A stretch of 12,335 bases of DNA from NCBI GenBank assembly GCA_018399295.1, contig JAGYOO010000018.1, forward strand, positions 1-12,335, in the 5' to 3' direction. The translations under genes and the position numbers were made by a program. The DNA comes from Candidatus Omnitrophota bacterium. GTDB taxonomy: Bacteria; Omnitrophota; Gorgyraeia; B26-G9. Of this stretch, positions 1 to 5,791 are shown one piece after another (the stretch's first letter is position 1; each line of letters opens with the position of its first letter). The notes under the pieces were generated by a model. The model ran no database searches and had not been told where the DNA came from. It saw nothing but the letters and a program-made list of their open reading frames with translations.

Positions 1-618
1 GTCGACTCCGGGAGCGATACCGGGAAAATCAAGTTTTATTGCCGCGCCTTCGGGGTTGATGTCCGAATCCCACTGCAGGTCGCTCACCAGGAAAAGGGCG
101 TCTTTAAGCTTGATCTTCCCAGCCAGGACGTCGAGAACAGGGGACGCGGACCACCGGGCATACGCGTAATCGAGCATCAGACCTTTAGTGCTGAAATTAT
201 CCTGAAAAGTCTGATTCGTGGAACGCGGGTCCGAACCGCCGGTGCAGAACCCGAAGGCCGTATTTAAGCCGTCGGCGACTCGCGCCTCGCCGCCCAGACG
301 GAATCTTAACCGGCCGCGTTCCCGGTTACTGGTACTCGTGGTTTTAGTCTCTTCAGTCTGGTAGCGCACCCGCAGATCGCCTTTCAACTTCATGCTCTGA
401 ATCCAGCCAGGAAGCGTTCCGGATTTTCCTTCAGCGATCTCTTTGGATACCACGACTTTGGTCTCATCCAGAAGAATCTGGGCTTCCATAGGGGACAACA
501 CCTCTTTTTCCACCAGTTTGTCCACCAGCAGGTCTACCTCTCCGGCAGCCGCTGTCCCAGCCCCGACGGCAACCGCGATTACTGCCGCCAGGATCAGAAC
601 ACTTACGTACTTTTTCAT
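1..618 (-). CDS. Putative outer-membrane porin, N-terminal 206 residues (3' end outside window)
   Basis: The frame opens with ATG at 618, preceded by a clear AGGAGG, and is still open at base 1, so the C-terminal barrel is missing. Residues 1-25 form a signal peptide: MKK, a hydrophobic run rich in A/V/I, then an AAAG-type cleavage region. A short helical segment follows (VDLLVDKLVEKEVLSPMEAQ, about 28-47), typical of this family before the barrel. From about residue 77 there are alternating beta-strand motifs: LKGDLRVRYQ, RGRLRFRLGGEARV, then a GSDPRSTNQTF turn and LDYAYARW. These match my memory of the 'putative porin' Pfam family (PF16930-like), found in Omnitrophota and other Gram-negative candidate phyla. 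Expected role: diffusion channel in the outer membrane; substrate unknown. It follows the 63-residue ORF by 10 bp, so the two should share a transcript. A Pho-box-like repeat upstream suggests phosphate-linked control, which is inference. Confidence 0.82.
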   Translation of the reverse strand, partial: MKKYVSVLILAAVIAVAVGAGTAAAGEVDLLVDKLVEKEVLSPMEAQILLDETKVVVSKEIAEGKSGTLPGWIQSMKLKGDLRVRYQTEETKTTSTSNRERGRLRFRLGGEARVADGLNTAFGFCTGGSDPRSTNQTFQDNFSTKGLMLDYAYARWSASPVLDVLAGKIKLKDALFLVSDLQWDSDINPEGAAIKLDFPGIAPGVD

Positions 619-628
619 TTTATTCCTC

Positions 629-820
629 CTATCTGATTATCTTTCTCATGAACCTGAACTTTTTTTCAAGCTCTTTCAACGACTCCTCAACATACTCTTC
701 TTCCAGCCCTTCCGAATTCTCCAGATTATAGAGCATGTTTCCCAGGTTATTAGCCTGAGCGCGCAGATGGCTTATCATGAAGTCCTTCTGACCTCCTGAT
801 AATTTACTGACTGCAATCAT
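629..820 (-). CDS. Small unknown protein (63 aa) translationally linked to the porin
   Basis: I do not recognise this protein. The ATG at 820 has an excellent ribosome site (AGGAGGTG about 6 bases upstream), the best in the window. Its TAG stop (629-631) supplies the first bases of the AGGAGG of the downstream porin gene, so translation of the pair is probably coupled. The product has no signal peptide and no membrane segment. It looks mostly helical: residues 1-35 are mildly polar (GGQKDFMISHLRAQANNLGN) and the C-terminal half is strongly charged, acidic then basic (EGLEEEYVEESLKELEKKFR), with a coiled-coil look. No cysteines. It could be a cytosolic accessory or regulator of porin production. 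Confidence is high that it is a gene because of the ribosome site and coupling; its function is unknown. Confidence 0.7.
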   Translation of the reverse strand: MIAVSKLSGGQKDFMISHLRAQANNLGNMLYNLENSEGLEEEYVEESLKELEKKFRFMRKIIR

Positions 821-843
821 ATTTCACCTCCTTCTGATTTATT

Positions 844-855
844 TCCCTTAAGGGA
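844..855. promoter_or_regulatory. Perfect 12-bp palindrome in the leader of the small ORF/porin operon
   Basis: TCCCTTAAGGGA is a perfect palindrome about 10 bases upstream of the ribosome site of the 63-residue ORF. It could be an operator half-pair or a short leader hairpin. No protein is assigned and chance is possible. Confidence 0.3.
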
Positions 856-934
856 TATATTGTTCCGGCGCCCGCCCAGGTCTGGTCTGCTTCTTACTAT
901 TAGAATTTACATTAACCGGATGGCGTTTTTTTTA

Positions 935-956
935 CGTTAATGTGAAAAGGATGTGA
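935..956 (-). promoter_or_regulatory. Pho-box-like direct repeat (two units, 11-bp period)
   Basis: On the minus strand TCACAT occurs at 956-951 and again at 945-940, exactly 11 bp apart, inside GTCACATCCTTTTCACATTA. PhoB of E. coli binds 11-bp units beginning CTGTCAT/C, and Bacillus PhoP binds TTCACA-type hexamers at an 11-bp period; this site resembles both. It sits upstream of the small ORF and porin and beyond the terminator of an adjacent PhoB/PhoR-type operon. I could not place a convincing -10 at the distance expected of a Pho promoter; TAATGT at 915-910 is the nearest candidate but is rather far downstream. A related pair, TTTACATTAA (906-915) and TTTACGTTAA (931-940), lies on the plus strand. 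Confidence 0.42.
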
Positions 957-1022
957 CGAAAAAAAAGGAGGAGCGGGATCAAAACATCAATAAGGCGGGA
1001 TTTTCAGCCCCGGACCGGGCAT

Positions 1023-1055
1023 AAAAAAACCCTTAACCGGAAAAATGGTTAAGGG
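1023..1055 (-). terminator. Rho-independent terminator of the DUF1015-phoB-phoR operon
   Basis: A 9-bp perfect stem, CCCTTAACC (1030-1038) with GGTTAAGGG (1047-1055), encloses an 8-base loop. Read on the minus strand the stem is followed by seven T residues (1029-1023). It lies about 70 bases past the stop of the histidine kinase and isolates that operon from the porin operon. There is no T-run on the other strand, so it acts in the minus direction. Confidence 0.85.
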
Positions 1056-1127
1056 TATAAATATACTCAGAATATTATGTGATTCACACCGGAGAAAACC
1101 TCAGGTCCAGCCGACAGGCACTGTTCT

Positions 1128-2894
1128 CTAAAGGGGAAGTGTAAACCAGACTGTAGTCCCATCGCCAGGAATACTGCTTATCCCGACCTGCCCGCCATGG
1201 GCCTGAACGATATGCTTGACTATGGAAAGGCCCAGCCCGGTCCCGCCCATATCCCGGGAACGGGCCTTTTCCACGCGGTAGAATCTTTCGAATATCCTCG
1301 GCAAATCATCTTCCGGAATACCGATCCCGGTATCCGCGACCGATACCTCTACCTCTTGTTTCTTTTCTTTAGCCGAAAGGACTACCTGTCCTCCGGCCGT
1401 CGAATATTTCATTGAATTATCAATAAGATTAAACAGCACCTGAGCGATCTTCTCTTCATCCCCCTGAACGAGGGGCAAAGTTTTGGGAATGATATTTTTT
1501 ACAATAACCGATCTTTTCTTTGCCTGAGGTTCCAGCCGTTCCACCACCCGGCTTACGATATCCTGCAGGCAAAGGGGGCGCGGCTGCAAGCTGAACTTTC
1601 CCGACTCCATTCGGGACAAATCAAGCAGGTCCTTAATCAAAACGGCGAGCCGGTCGGCCTCGGCCAGAATGATCTGAAGAAATTCTCTCGCGTTCTCTTT
1701 TTCCTCAAGCGCACCTTCGAGCAAAGTCTCGGTAAAACCCTTTATGCTGGCAATGGGGGTGCGCAATTCATGGGACACATTAGCCACAAATTCACTCCGG
1801 ACCTTCTCCAGCTTGCGCAGTTCGCTGACGTCATGGAAAACCAGCACAGTACCCACAACCCTGTTTTGCTCGATTACCGCGGCGGCATTTACCAGAATAA
1901 TCTTTTCTTCCGGGAAAAATAAAGTCACTTCTTTTGACTTTACCCGTGATTCACCCCGCGAGACCTGTTCGGCGATCTCCTGGATCTCCAGATTCCTGAT
2001 TACCTCGATCAGTCTCTTCCCCGCGGGCTCCTCTTTCAGTTTAAGCATCTCCGCCAGACTTCTGTTCACTAGCAGGACCTTTCCGCGGGAGTCAACCACC
2101 ATCAGGCCTTCAAACATACTCAAAAATACCGCCTCCAGACGGGAGCGACCGGAACTTACCTCATCCATTTTCACCCGCACCTGCGCGGTCATAAAGTTAA
2201 ACGCCTCTGCCAGGTCTTTCAGCTCGTCATTAGTATTCACTTCAAACCGGCGGGTGTAATCTCCCTCCGCTACGGCGCGCGCGGCCAGGGCGGTCTCCTT
2301 TATCGGCCGGCTTATTCTCGCTGAAGCGAACAGGCTGAACAGTACTGCCAGAGGAAAAACAGCGAAGAACGAGGCGATAAGAATGTTCTGAAGACGGGAG
2401 ATTATCTCCTCGATTTCGGTAAATGGAACCGAAAGCCGCACAATACCCCGGGACGCCTCCGCGCCGAATGTCCGGGCCAGATAAAACATATCTTTTCCCA
2501 GGCTGCTGCTGAATCTGGTGCTCCAGCCACTGCCCTTCTCCATCGCTTCCTGGACTTCCGGACGATACAGGTGATTCTCCATCTCTCCGAGTCCCGGCCC
2601 GTCAAACTCCGAGTCCCCAAGAACGTTTCCGGCCAGATCGATCACCGTAATCCGGAGATCAAGTTCAGAGGAGATCCGGTCAACAGCACCATCAACATAT
2701 CCGGGAGAGACAGCAGCAGGTATTGTCTCAAGCATATAACCGGCAAATCCGGCCTGATTAAGAACAGTGGTCTGCAGTCTTTGAAAAAAGTAGTTACGGA
2801 GGTTTGCCTGAAGATGATAATAAATGCCGGCGAGCAGCAGCAGGGTTATCCCGATAAACGTAAGGCTGATTTTAGTGTGCAGTCGAAGCCGCAC
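1128..2894 (-). CDS. phoR: PhoR-type membrane sensor histidine kinase
   Basis: Inner-membrane kinase that autophosphorylates on histidine and passes the phosphate to the response regulator encoded just upstream. In the 588-residue form: TM1 about 10-30; an extracytoplasmic sensor region about 31-168; TM2 about 172-192; HAMP about 193-240 (ARISRPIKE...); PAS about 252-355; HisKA with H375 in FVANVSHELRTPIASIKG; ATPase N-box LFNLIDNSMKYS (about 487-498), G1 DTGIGIP (521-527) and G2 GGTGLGL (550-556). The layout TM-sensor-TM-HAMP-PAS-HisKA-HATPase fits PhoR/PnpS and also WalK/ResE, so the symbol is probable, not certain. Start choice: GTG at 2894 has GAGG six bases upstream and begins one base after the regulator's stop. 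A GTG at 2906 would add four residues but lacks a ribosome site. Confidence 0.93.
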   Translation of the reverse strand: MRLRLHTKISLTFIGITLLLLAGIYYHLQANLRNYFFQRLQTTVLNQAGFAGYMLETIPAAVSPGYVDGAVDRISSELDLRITVIDLAGNVLGDSEFDGPGLGEMENHLYRPEVQEAMEKGSGWSTRFSSSLGKDMFYLARTFGAEASRGIVRLSVPFTEIEEIISRLQNILIASFFAVFPLAVLFSLFASARISRPIKETALAARAVAEGDYTRRFEVNTNDELKDLAEAFNFMTAQVRVKMDEVSSGRSRLEAVFLSMFEGLMVVDSRGKVLLVNRSLAEMLKLKEEPAGKRLIEVIRNLEIQEIAEQVSRGESRVKSKEVTLFFPEEKIILVNAAAVIEQNRVVGTVLVFHDVSELRKLEKVRSEFVANVSHELRTPIASIKGFTETLLEGALEEKENAREFLQIILAEADRLAVLIKDLLDLSRMESGKFSLQPRPLCLQDIVSRVVERLEPQAKKRSVIVKNIIPKTLPLVQGDEEKIAQVLFNLIDNSMKYSTAGGQVVLSAKEKKQEVEVSVADTGIGIPEDDLPRIFERFYRVEKARSRDMGGTGLGLSIVKHIVQAHGGQVGISSIPGDGTTVWFTLPL

Positions 2895-2895
2895 T

Positions 2896-3585
2896 TTATT
2901 CCTCACTGAACTTGTACCCGATTCCGCGTACGGTCTCGATCAGTTTTCCGGCGCGTTCCATTTTCTGGCGCAAACGTTTAATATGCGTATCAATGGTCCG
3001 GGTCGTTACGTCCGCCCCCATCTCCCAAACGTCGTCCAGAAGCTTTTCCCGCGACTGGACCCGTCCGCGGCGGCGGATTAACGTGGTCAACAGCTTAAAC
3101 TCCATCAGGGTCAATTCGAGCTGCTTGCGCCCGACAGTAACCTTATGCCGGATCAGATCAACGATGACCGGACCGGCACTGATAAGCTCCGTCTGCTCCG
3201 GCTCCGGGGCCTGTCGTCTTATTAACGCGTTTACCCTCAACACAAGCTCCCGAACGCTGAAGGGCTTAACCACATAATCATCTGCGCCCAGCTCAAAACC
3301 CACTACCCGGTCGACTTCTTCCCCCCGAGCGGTGAGCATCAACAGCGGAATCCGTTTGAGACGATCATCCCCCTTTATCCGGCGGCAGACCTCAAGCCCG
3401 TCCATTTTGGGTAGCATCAGGTCGAGAATTATAAGCTCCGGCAGATTATTTTCCAGGTAATCCAACGCGTCTTCGCCGGTTACCTTAATCTCACAGGAAT
3501 ATCCAGCCTTCTCCAAGTTATACTTAACCAGGCGGGATATATTTTTGTCGTCTTCGACTATCAGGATTATACCAGAGGGACTCAT
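2896..3585 (-). CDS. phoB: PhoB/OmpR-family response regulator
   Basis: DNA-binding transcription factor activated by phosphorylation from the adjacent kinase. The receiver domain is complete: acidic pocket E11/D12/D13 (ILIVEDD), phospho-acceptor D55 (LIILDLMLP), T85 (MLTA) and K107 (DDYVVKPFS). A trans_reg_C winged helix follows (about 135-227), with LTLMEFKLLTTLI, the recognition-helix region TTRTIDTHIKRLRQKM and the final hairpin ETVRGIGYKF. At 229 residues it has the usual length for PhoB, PhoP and WalR types, and sequence alone does not separate these. It starts 7 bp after the DUF1015 stop with only a weak purine stretch before the ATG, so translation probably depends on coupling. The Pho-box-like repeat at 935-956 is its most obvious candidate target here, by inference. 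Confidence 0.92.
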   Translation of the reverse strand: MSPSGIILIVEDDKNISRLVKYNLEKAGYSCEIKVTGEDALDYLENNLPELIILDLMLPKMDGLEVCRRIKGDDRLKRIPLLMLTARGEEVDRVVGFELGADDYVVKPFSVRELVLRVNALIRRQAPEPEQTELISAGPVIVDLIRHKVTVGRKQLELTLMEFKLLTTLIRRRGRVQSREKLLDDVWEMGADVTTRTIDTHIKRLRQKMERAGKLIETVRGIGYKFSEE

Positions 3586-3592
3586 ATCTTTT

Positions 3593-4843
3593 TTAGAATT
3601 TATTGATCACCAACCCGGTAATCGGTTTTGGATAGAAATACGTCGACTTCTGCGGCATCCGGCTGTGGGATAGAGCGATCTGCTTAACCTGCTCCGGCTT
3701 GGTGGCATTCGGAAAGAAAGCTGCCTGACAGCTGCCGCCGTTTACCCGCTTCACCGCAATCTCCGCGTCGCGGGTATAAGATATCTTCTCTTCTTTGTCC
3801 TTTTCGTTCAGCCCGAGGATATGTTCGAACACTACCCGGTTCAGCATCACTACGTCGAGCTCGCGCCAGAGCACAGGCACGTCACTCAGCAGCTTCTTCA
3901 GAACACCCTCATCCTTTAACCTAAGCAGAAAGAACCGGCGGCGATAATACAGGCCGATTGAAAAGCCCGTTGCTTTTTCCTGCAGCTTCACAAGATGCTT
4001 GAGATCACGGGCCGGGACTTTTTCAAAGTATTCTTCCAGCTTTTCCAGTTTTTTCTCCAGGCCGGTTACTTTTTTCAGCATCCGGTGGGTCGGCAGAACG
4101 CAGAGATTCTCTGCGCTGAACCCGGTAAAATACATCATTACCGCGCCGGCGCTTTCCGCCTTGTTCTGCTTTACCCAGTTCGCGCGCGCCACCTCGAACC
4201 GGTGATGTCCGTCAGCGATAAACACCTGCTTCTTTCGCATCAGGTTTCTTATCCGGCTGATCCGTTTCGGATCAGCTATCTTCCAGAACCGGTGTCTGAC
4301 CCCCTCCTGATCGGAAAACTCATACAATGGCTTACCTTCGACGCCTTCACTGACGGTCCTTTCCACTATACCGGCCTTATCGATATAAAAAGAAAAGATC
4401 GGGCTCAGATTCGCCTTCACCTGCCGGATCAGCTTCATCCGGTCTTCTTTAGGTTTGGCCAAAGTCCGTTCATGCGGTAGACATCCTTCTCCATCATCCA
4501 GCTTCAGGCAGGCGACAAAACCCAGGCGCCGCTGTCGCCGACCGTTAATCCGGTATTCCTGACTATATACATAGATACAGGGCGATTCATCGGCAACAAG
4601 GACTTTTTTGGTGATCCAATCCTGAAATAATTTTCCGGCCCGGGTATAGCGATTTATTTTTTTGTCATCCCGACTGTAGATCCGGCCAAGAATAAGCCGT
4701 ACGACATTATACGGATGGCGGTGATAAAGCCTTGCCTGTTCTTCCGCAGAAATGATATCGTAGGGAGGGGCCAAAACCTGCCCGACATCTTTAACTTTTT
4801 CCGGATTATACCGCATCCCGCGAAACGCCAAAACCTCCGCCAT
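3593..4843 (-). CDS. DUF1015 family protein (COG4198-like), function unknown
   Basis: 416 residues, cytosolic, no signal peptide or membrane segment, about the usual length of the family. Family hallmarks: the N-terminal AFRGMRYNPEKV and VLAPPYDIIS (about 6-32), HERTLAKPKEDRMKLI (124-139), NLSPIFSFY (145-153), the signature FIADGHHRFEVA (208-219) and VLPTHRML (249-256). The GGAG ribosome site seven bases before the ATG fixes the start. It is first in an operon with the response regulator (7-bp gap) and the kinase, so it could be made alongside, or act in, the response they control. The DGHHR signature resembles the G-x-x-R box of ParB/SerK-like proteins; from memory, family members also sit beside serine-biosynthesis genes in other bacteria. 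Either would hint at nucleotide or phosphate chemistry, but no activity can be assigned. Confidence 0.88.
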   Translation of the reverse strand: MAEVLAFRGMRYNPEKVKDVGQVLAPPYDIISAEEQARLYHRHPYNVVRLILGRIYSRDDKKINRYTRAGKLFQDWITKKVLVADESPCIYVYSQEYRINGRRQRRLGFVACLKLDDGEGCLPHERTLAKPKEDRMKLIRQVKANLSPIFSFYIDKAGIVERTVSEGVEGKPLYEFSDQEGVRHRFWKIADPKRISRIRNLMRKKQVFIADGHHRFEVARANWVKQNKAESAGAVMMYFTGFSAENLCVLPTHRMLKKVTGLEKKLEKLEEYFEKVPARDLKHLVKLQEKATGFSIGLYYRRRFFLLRLKDEGVLKKLLSDVPVLWRELDVVMLNRVVFEHILGLNEKDKEEKISYTRDAEIAVKRVNGGSCQAAFFPNATKPEQVKQIALSHSRMPQKSTYFYPKPITGLVINKF

Positions 4844-4957
4844 GTCTATTATCTCCGTTGTAGATTGACTTTAAATAAAAAAAACGCCAAAGGCACAGAA
4901 ACAGTTTACCTGTTTTAAGGTTTCAGGAAAAGAAAATTGTTAGACTTAAGACCTAGA
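4844..4957. other. AT-rich leader of the DUF1015 operon, no gene
   Basis: I see no coding region. The minus strand must carry the promoter of the DUF1015-phoB-phoR operon, but no -35/-10 pair is convincing. A small inverted repeat, AAACAG with CTGTTT (about 4899-4915), could be a weak terminator or an operator. Composite repeat copy A begins immediately to the right. Confidence 0.4.
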
Positions 4958-5135
4958 CGGAGCTGATAAGCTCCTCCGCTCATAAGCTCATGAGTAGAAG
5001 ACAAAAGTCAGAAAACAAACAACAGAAAAAATTAAGCCACACCTGCCTGCCGGTAGGCAGGGAGCATTCAGAGAGCTTTTTCTCTGCCCTCTGCTCTTTC
5101 TACTCTCTACTATGAGCTTATGAGCTCATGAGCTA
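4958..5135 (-). repeat. Composite intergenic repeat element, copy A
   Basis: Both ends carry inverted arrays of an 8-bp unit. The left end reads GCTGATAA, GCTCCTCC, GCTCATAA, GCTCATGA (4962-4993), followed by GTAGAAGAC. The right end, on the complement of 5133-5110, reads GCTCATGA, GCTCATAA, GCTCATAG, then a 34-bp block (5077-5110). The middle contains the hairpin CCTGCCTGCCGGTAGGCAGG (5043-5062). The same parts in the same order occur in the opposite orientation at 11963-12335. It contains no ORF, so it is a non-autonomous, MITE-like or REP-like intergenic repeat by inference. Confidence 0.7.
5077..5110 (-). repeat. 34-bp exact repeat block, copy A side
   Basis: The reverse complement of this 34-bp stretch (beginning GTAGAGAGTAGAAAG and ending in five A residues) is identical to 11995-12028. 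Identity stops sharply at both ends, which marks it as a conserved module of the composite element. Confidence 0.85.
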
Positions 5136-5136
5136 G

Positions 5137-5156
5137 CCCTGAGCGAAGTCGAAGGG
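5137..5156. repeat. Short interspersed motif CCCTGAGCGAAGTCGAAGGG
   Basis: This 20-mer abuts the stop codon of the VanZ-like gene and is followed by TTTT. From memory, the same motif (complement CCCTTCGACTTCGCTCAGGG) appears between genes in many unrelated bacterial genomes. Its ends CCCT and AGGG can pair. It does not look like a terminator in the minus direction, because no T-run follows there. Confidence 0.5.
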
Positions 5157-5158
5157 TT

Positions 5159-5533
5159 TTAGTCGCTTGTCCGGCTTTTTATCAGCATGACTCCGACCAC
5201 TGCCCCCAGGACATCAACTGTCAGGTCCTGCCAATCAGCGCAACGCGAAGGGATAAAGTACTGATAGACCTCATCAAAAACAGCATAAAACCCGGCAAGT
5301 CCCACCGCGCTGAATCGTTGGCTTAACCGGACCGTCGCCCGGTCGGATCGGAGAGACCGCAGGATAAGAAAAGAAAAAACAGCATATTCAATAAAATGCC
5401 ACAGCTTATCAAAAGCGAACAGCGGCTGGGTTTCTTTCGGGAAACTGGAAACAGAGGAAAGTCCGGTTATGAACACCGCCCAGATCATCACAGGCAGCCA
5501 GTACCGGAAAGAGCTTCTTTTATTCTTTACCAT
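5159..5533 (-). CDS. VanZ-like family integral membrane protein
   Basis: 124 residues with about four hydrophobic segments (roughly 11-29, 46-62, 74-95 and 104-119), as usual for small VanZ-like proteins. The family signature is present: DKLWHFIEYAVF (42-53) and DEVYQYFIPSRCADWQDLTVDVLGA split as D87-E88, Q91, P95, R97, D100, D103 and D107. The position near 107, often Asn in the family as I recall it, is Asp here. VanZ of the vancomycin cluster gives low-level teicoplanin resistance, but most relatives have no known function, so no resistance should be inferred. The ATG overlaps the fmdB-like gene by 14 bp and has no clear ribosome site, which points to coupling. It is the last gene of the extended heat-shock operon. 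Confidence 0.85.
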   Translation of the reverse strand: MVKNKRSSFRYWLPVMIWAVFITGLSSVSSFPKETQPLFAFDKLWHFIEYAVFSFLILRSLRSDRATVRLSQRFSAVGLAGFYAVFDEVYQYFIPSRCADWQDLTVDVLGAVVGVMLIKSRTSD

Positions 5534-5780
5534 CGGAAGACTTAGCTATTGAAGGCTTATCTTCTTTTTTTTTTGACGGCCCGGGTCCGGTGACCGCCTT
5601 GCGCTTATAATCCGTCTCGTAGAAACCAGTGCCTTTAAAGATGATACCACAGCCGCTGCCGACGTGACGTTTAATATCGGTCGATCCGCACTTGGGACAC
5701 CTGGTCAATGCCTTTTCACTCATCTTCTGCACCCACTCAAACATCCCGCATTTTTTGCAGGAATAATCATACGTCGGCAT
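5520..5780 (-). CDS. FmdB-family zinc-ribbon protein
   Basis: 86-residue FmdB/CxxC_CXXC_SSSS-type protein. It opens with the standard MPTYDYSCKKCG. Two CxxC pairs (C8/C11 and C28/C31) should bind one zinc; the family tail signature GSGCGIIFKGTGFYETDY follows (about 42-59), then a disordered lysine/serine-rich end. FmdB was named as a putative regulator of formamidase, but the function of most members is unknown. A strong AGGAGG precedes the ATG, only 11 bp after the dnaJ stop, and the end overlaps the VanZ-like gene. It therefore looks like a stable tail of the HrcA/CIRCE operon. A redox- or zinc-linked role beside DnaJ, itself a zinc protein, is only a guess. Confidence 0.88.
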   Translation of the reverse strand: MPTYDYSCKKCGMFEWVQKMSEKALTRCPKCGSTDIKRHVGSGCGIIFKGTGFYETDYKRKAVTGPGPSKKKEDKPSIAKSSDGKE

Positions 5781-5791
5781 CTCTCCTCCTT

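Noticed and set aside
443..799. Plus-strand 118-aa frame over the porin start and the small ORF
   Set aside because: It runs opposite two minus-strand genes that both have strong ribosome sites; the product is Thr/Ser/Ala-rich, then hydrophobic by chance.
2895..2906. GTG at 2906 as the histidine kinase start
   Set aside because: It overlaps the regulator gene and lacks a ribosome site, whereas GTG at 2894 has GAGG at six bases and begins one base after the regulator stop.
4899..4915. Terminator for the VanZ-like gene at the AAACAG/CTGTTT hairpin
   Set aside because: The stem is only six A/T-rich pairs and the T-run is short, and it is more than 240 bp beyond the gene; not reported as a terminator.
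4715..4918. Plus-strand 67-aa frame over the DUF1015 start and leader
   Set aside because: Mostly antisense to the conserved DUF1015 N-terminus, with no ribosome site or recognisable domain.
4958..5135. CRISPR array
   Set aside because: The repeats are 8 bp with no spacers and form inverted arrays, and no cas gene is present.
5159..5533. Antibiotic resistance gene (vanZ)
   Set aside because: Only the VanZ-like fold family is supported; there are no other glycopeptide resistance genes, and most relatives have nothing to do with resistance.
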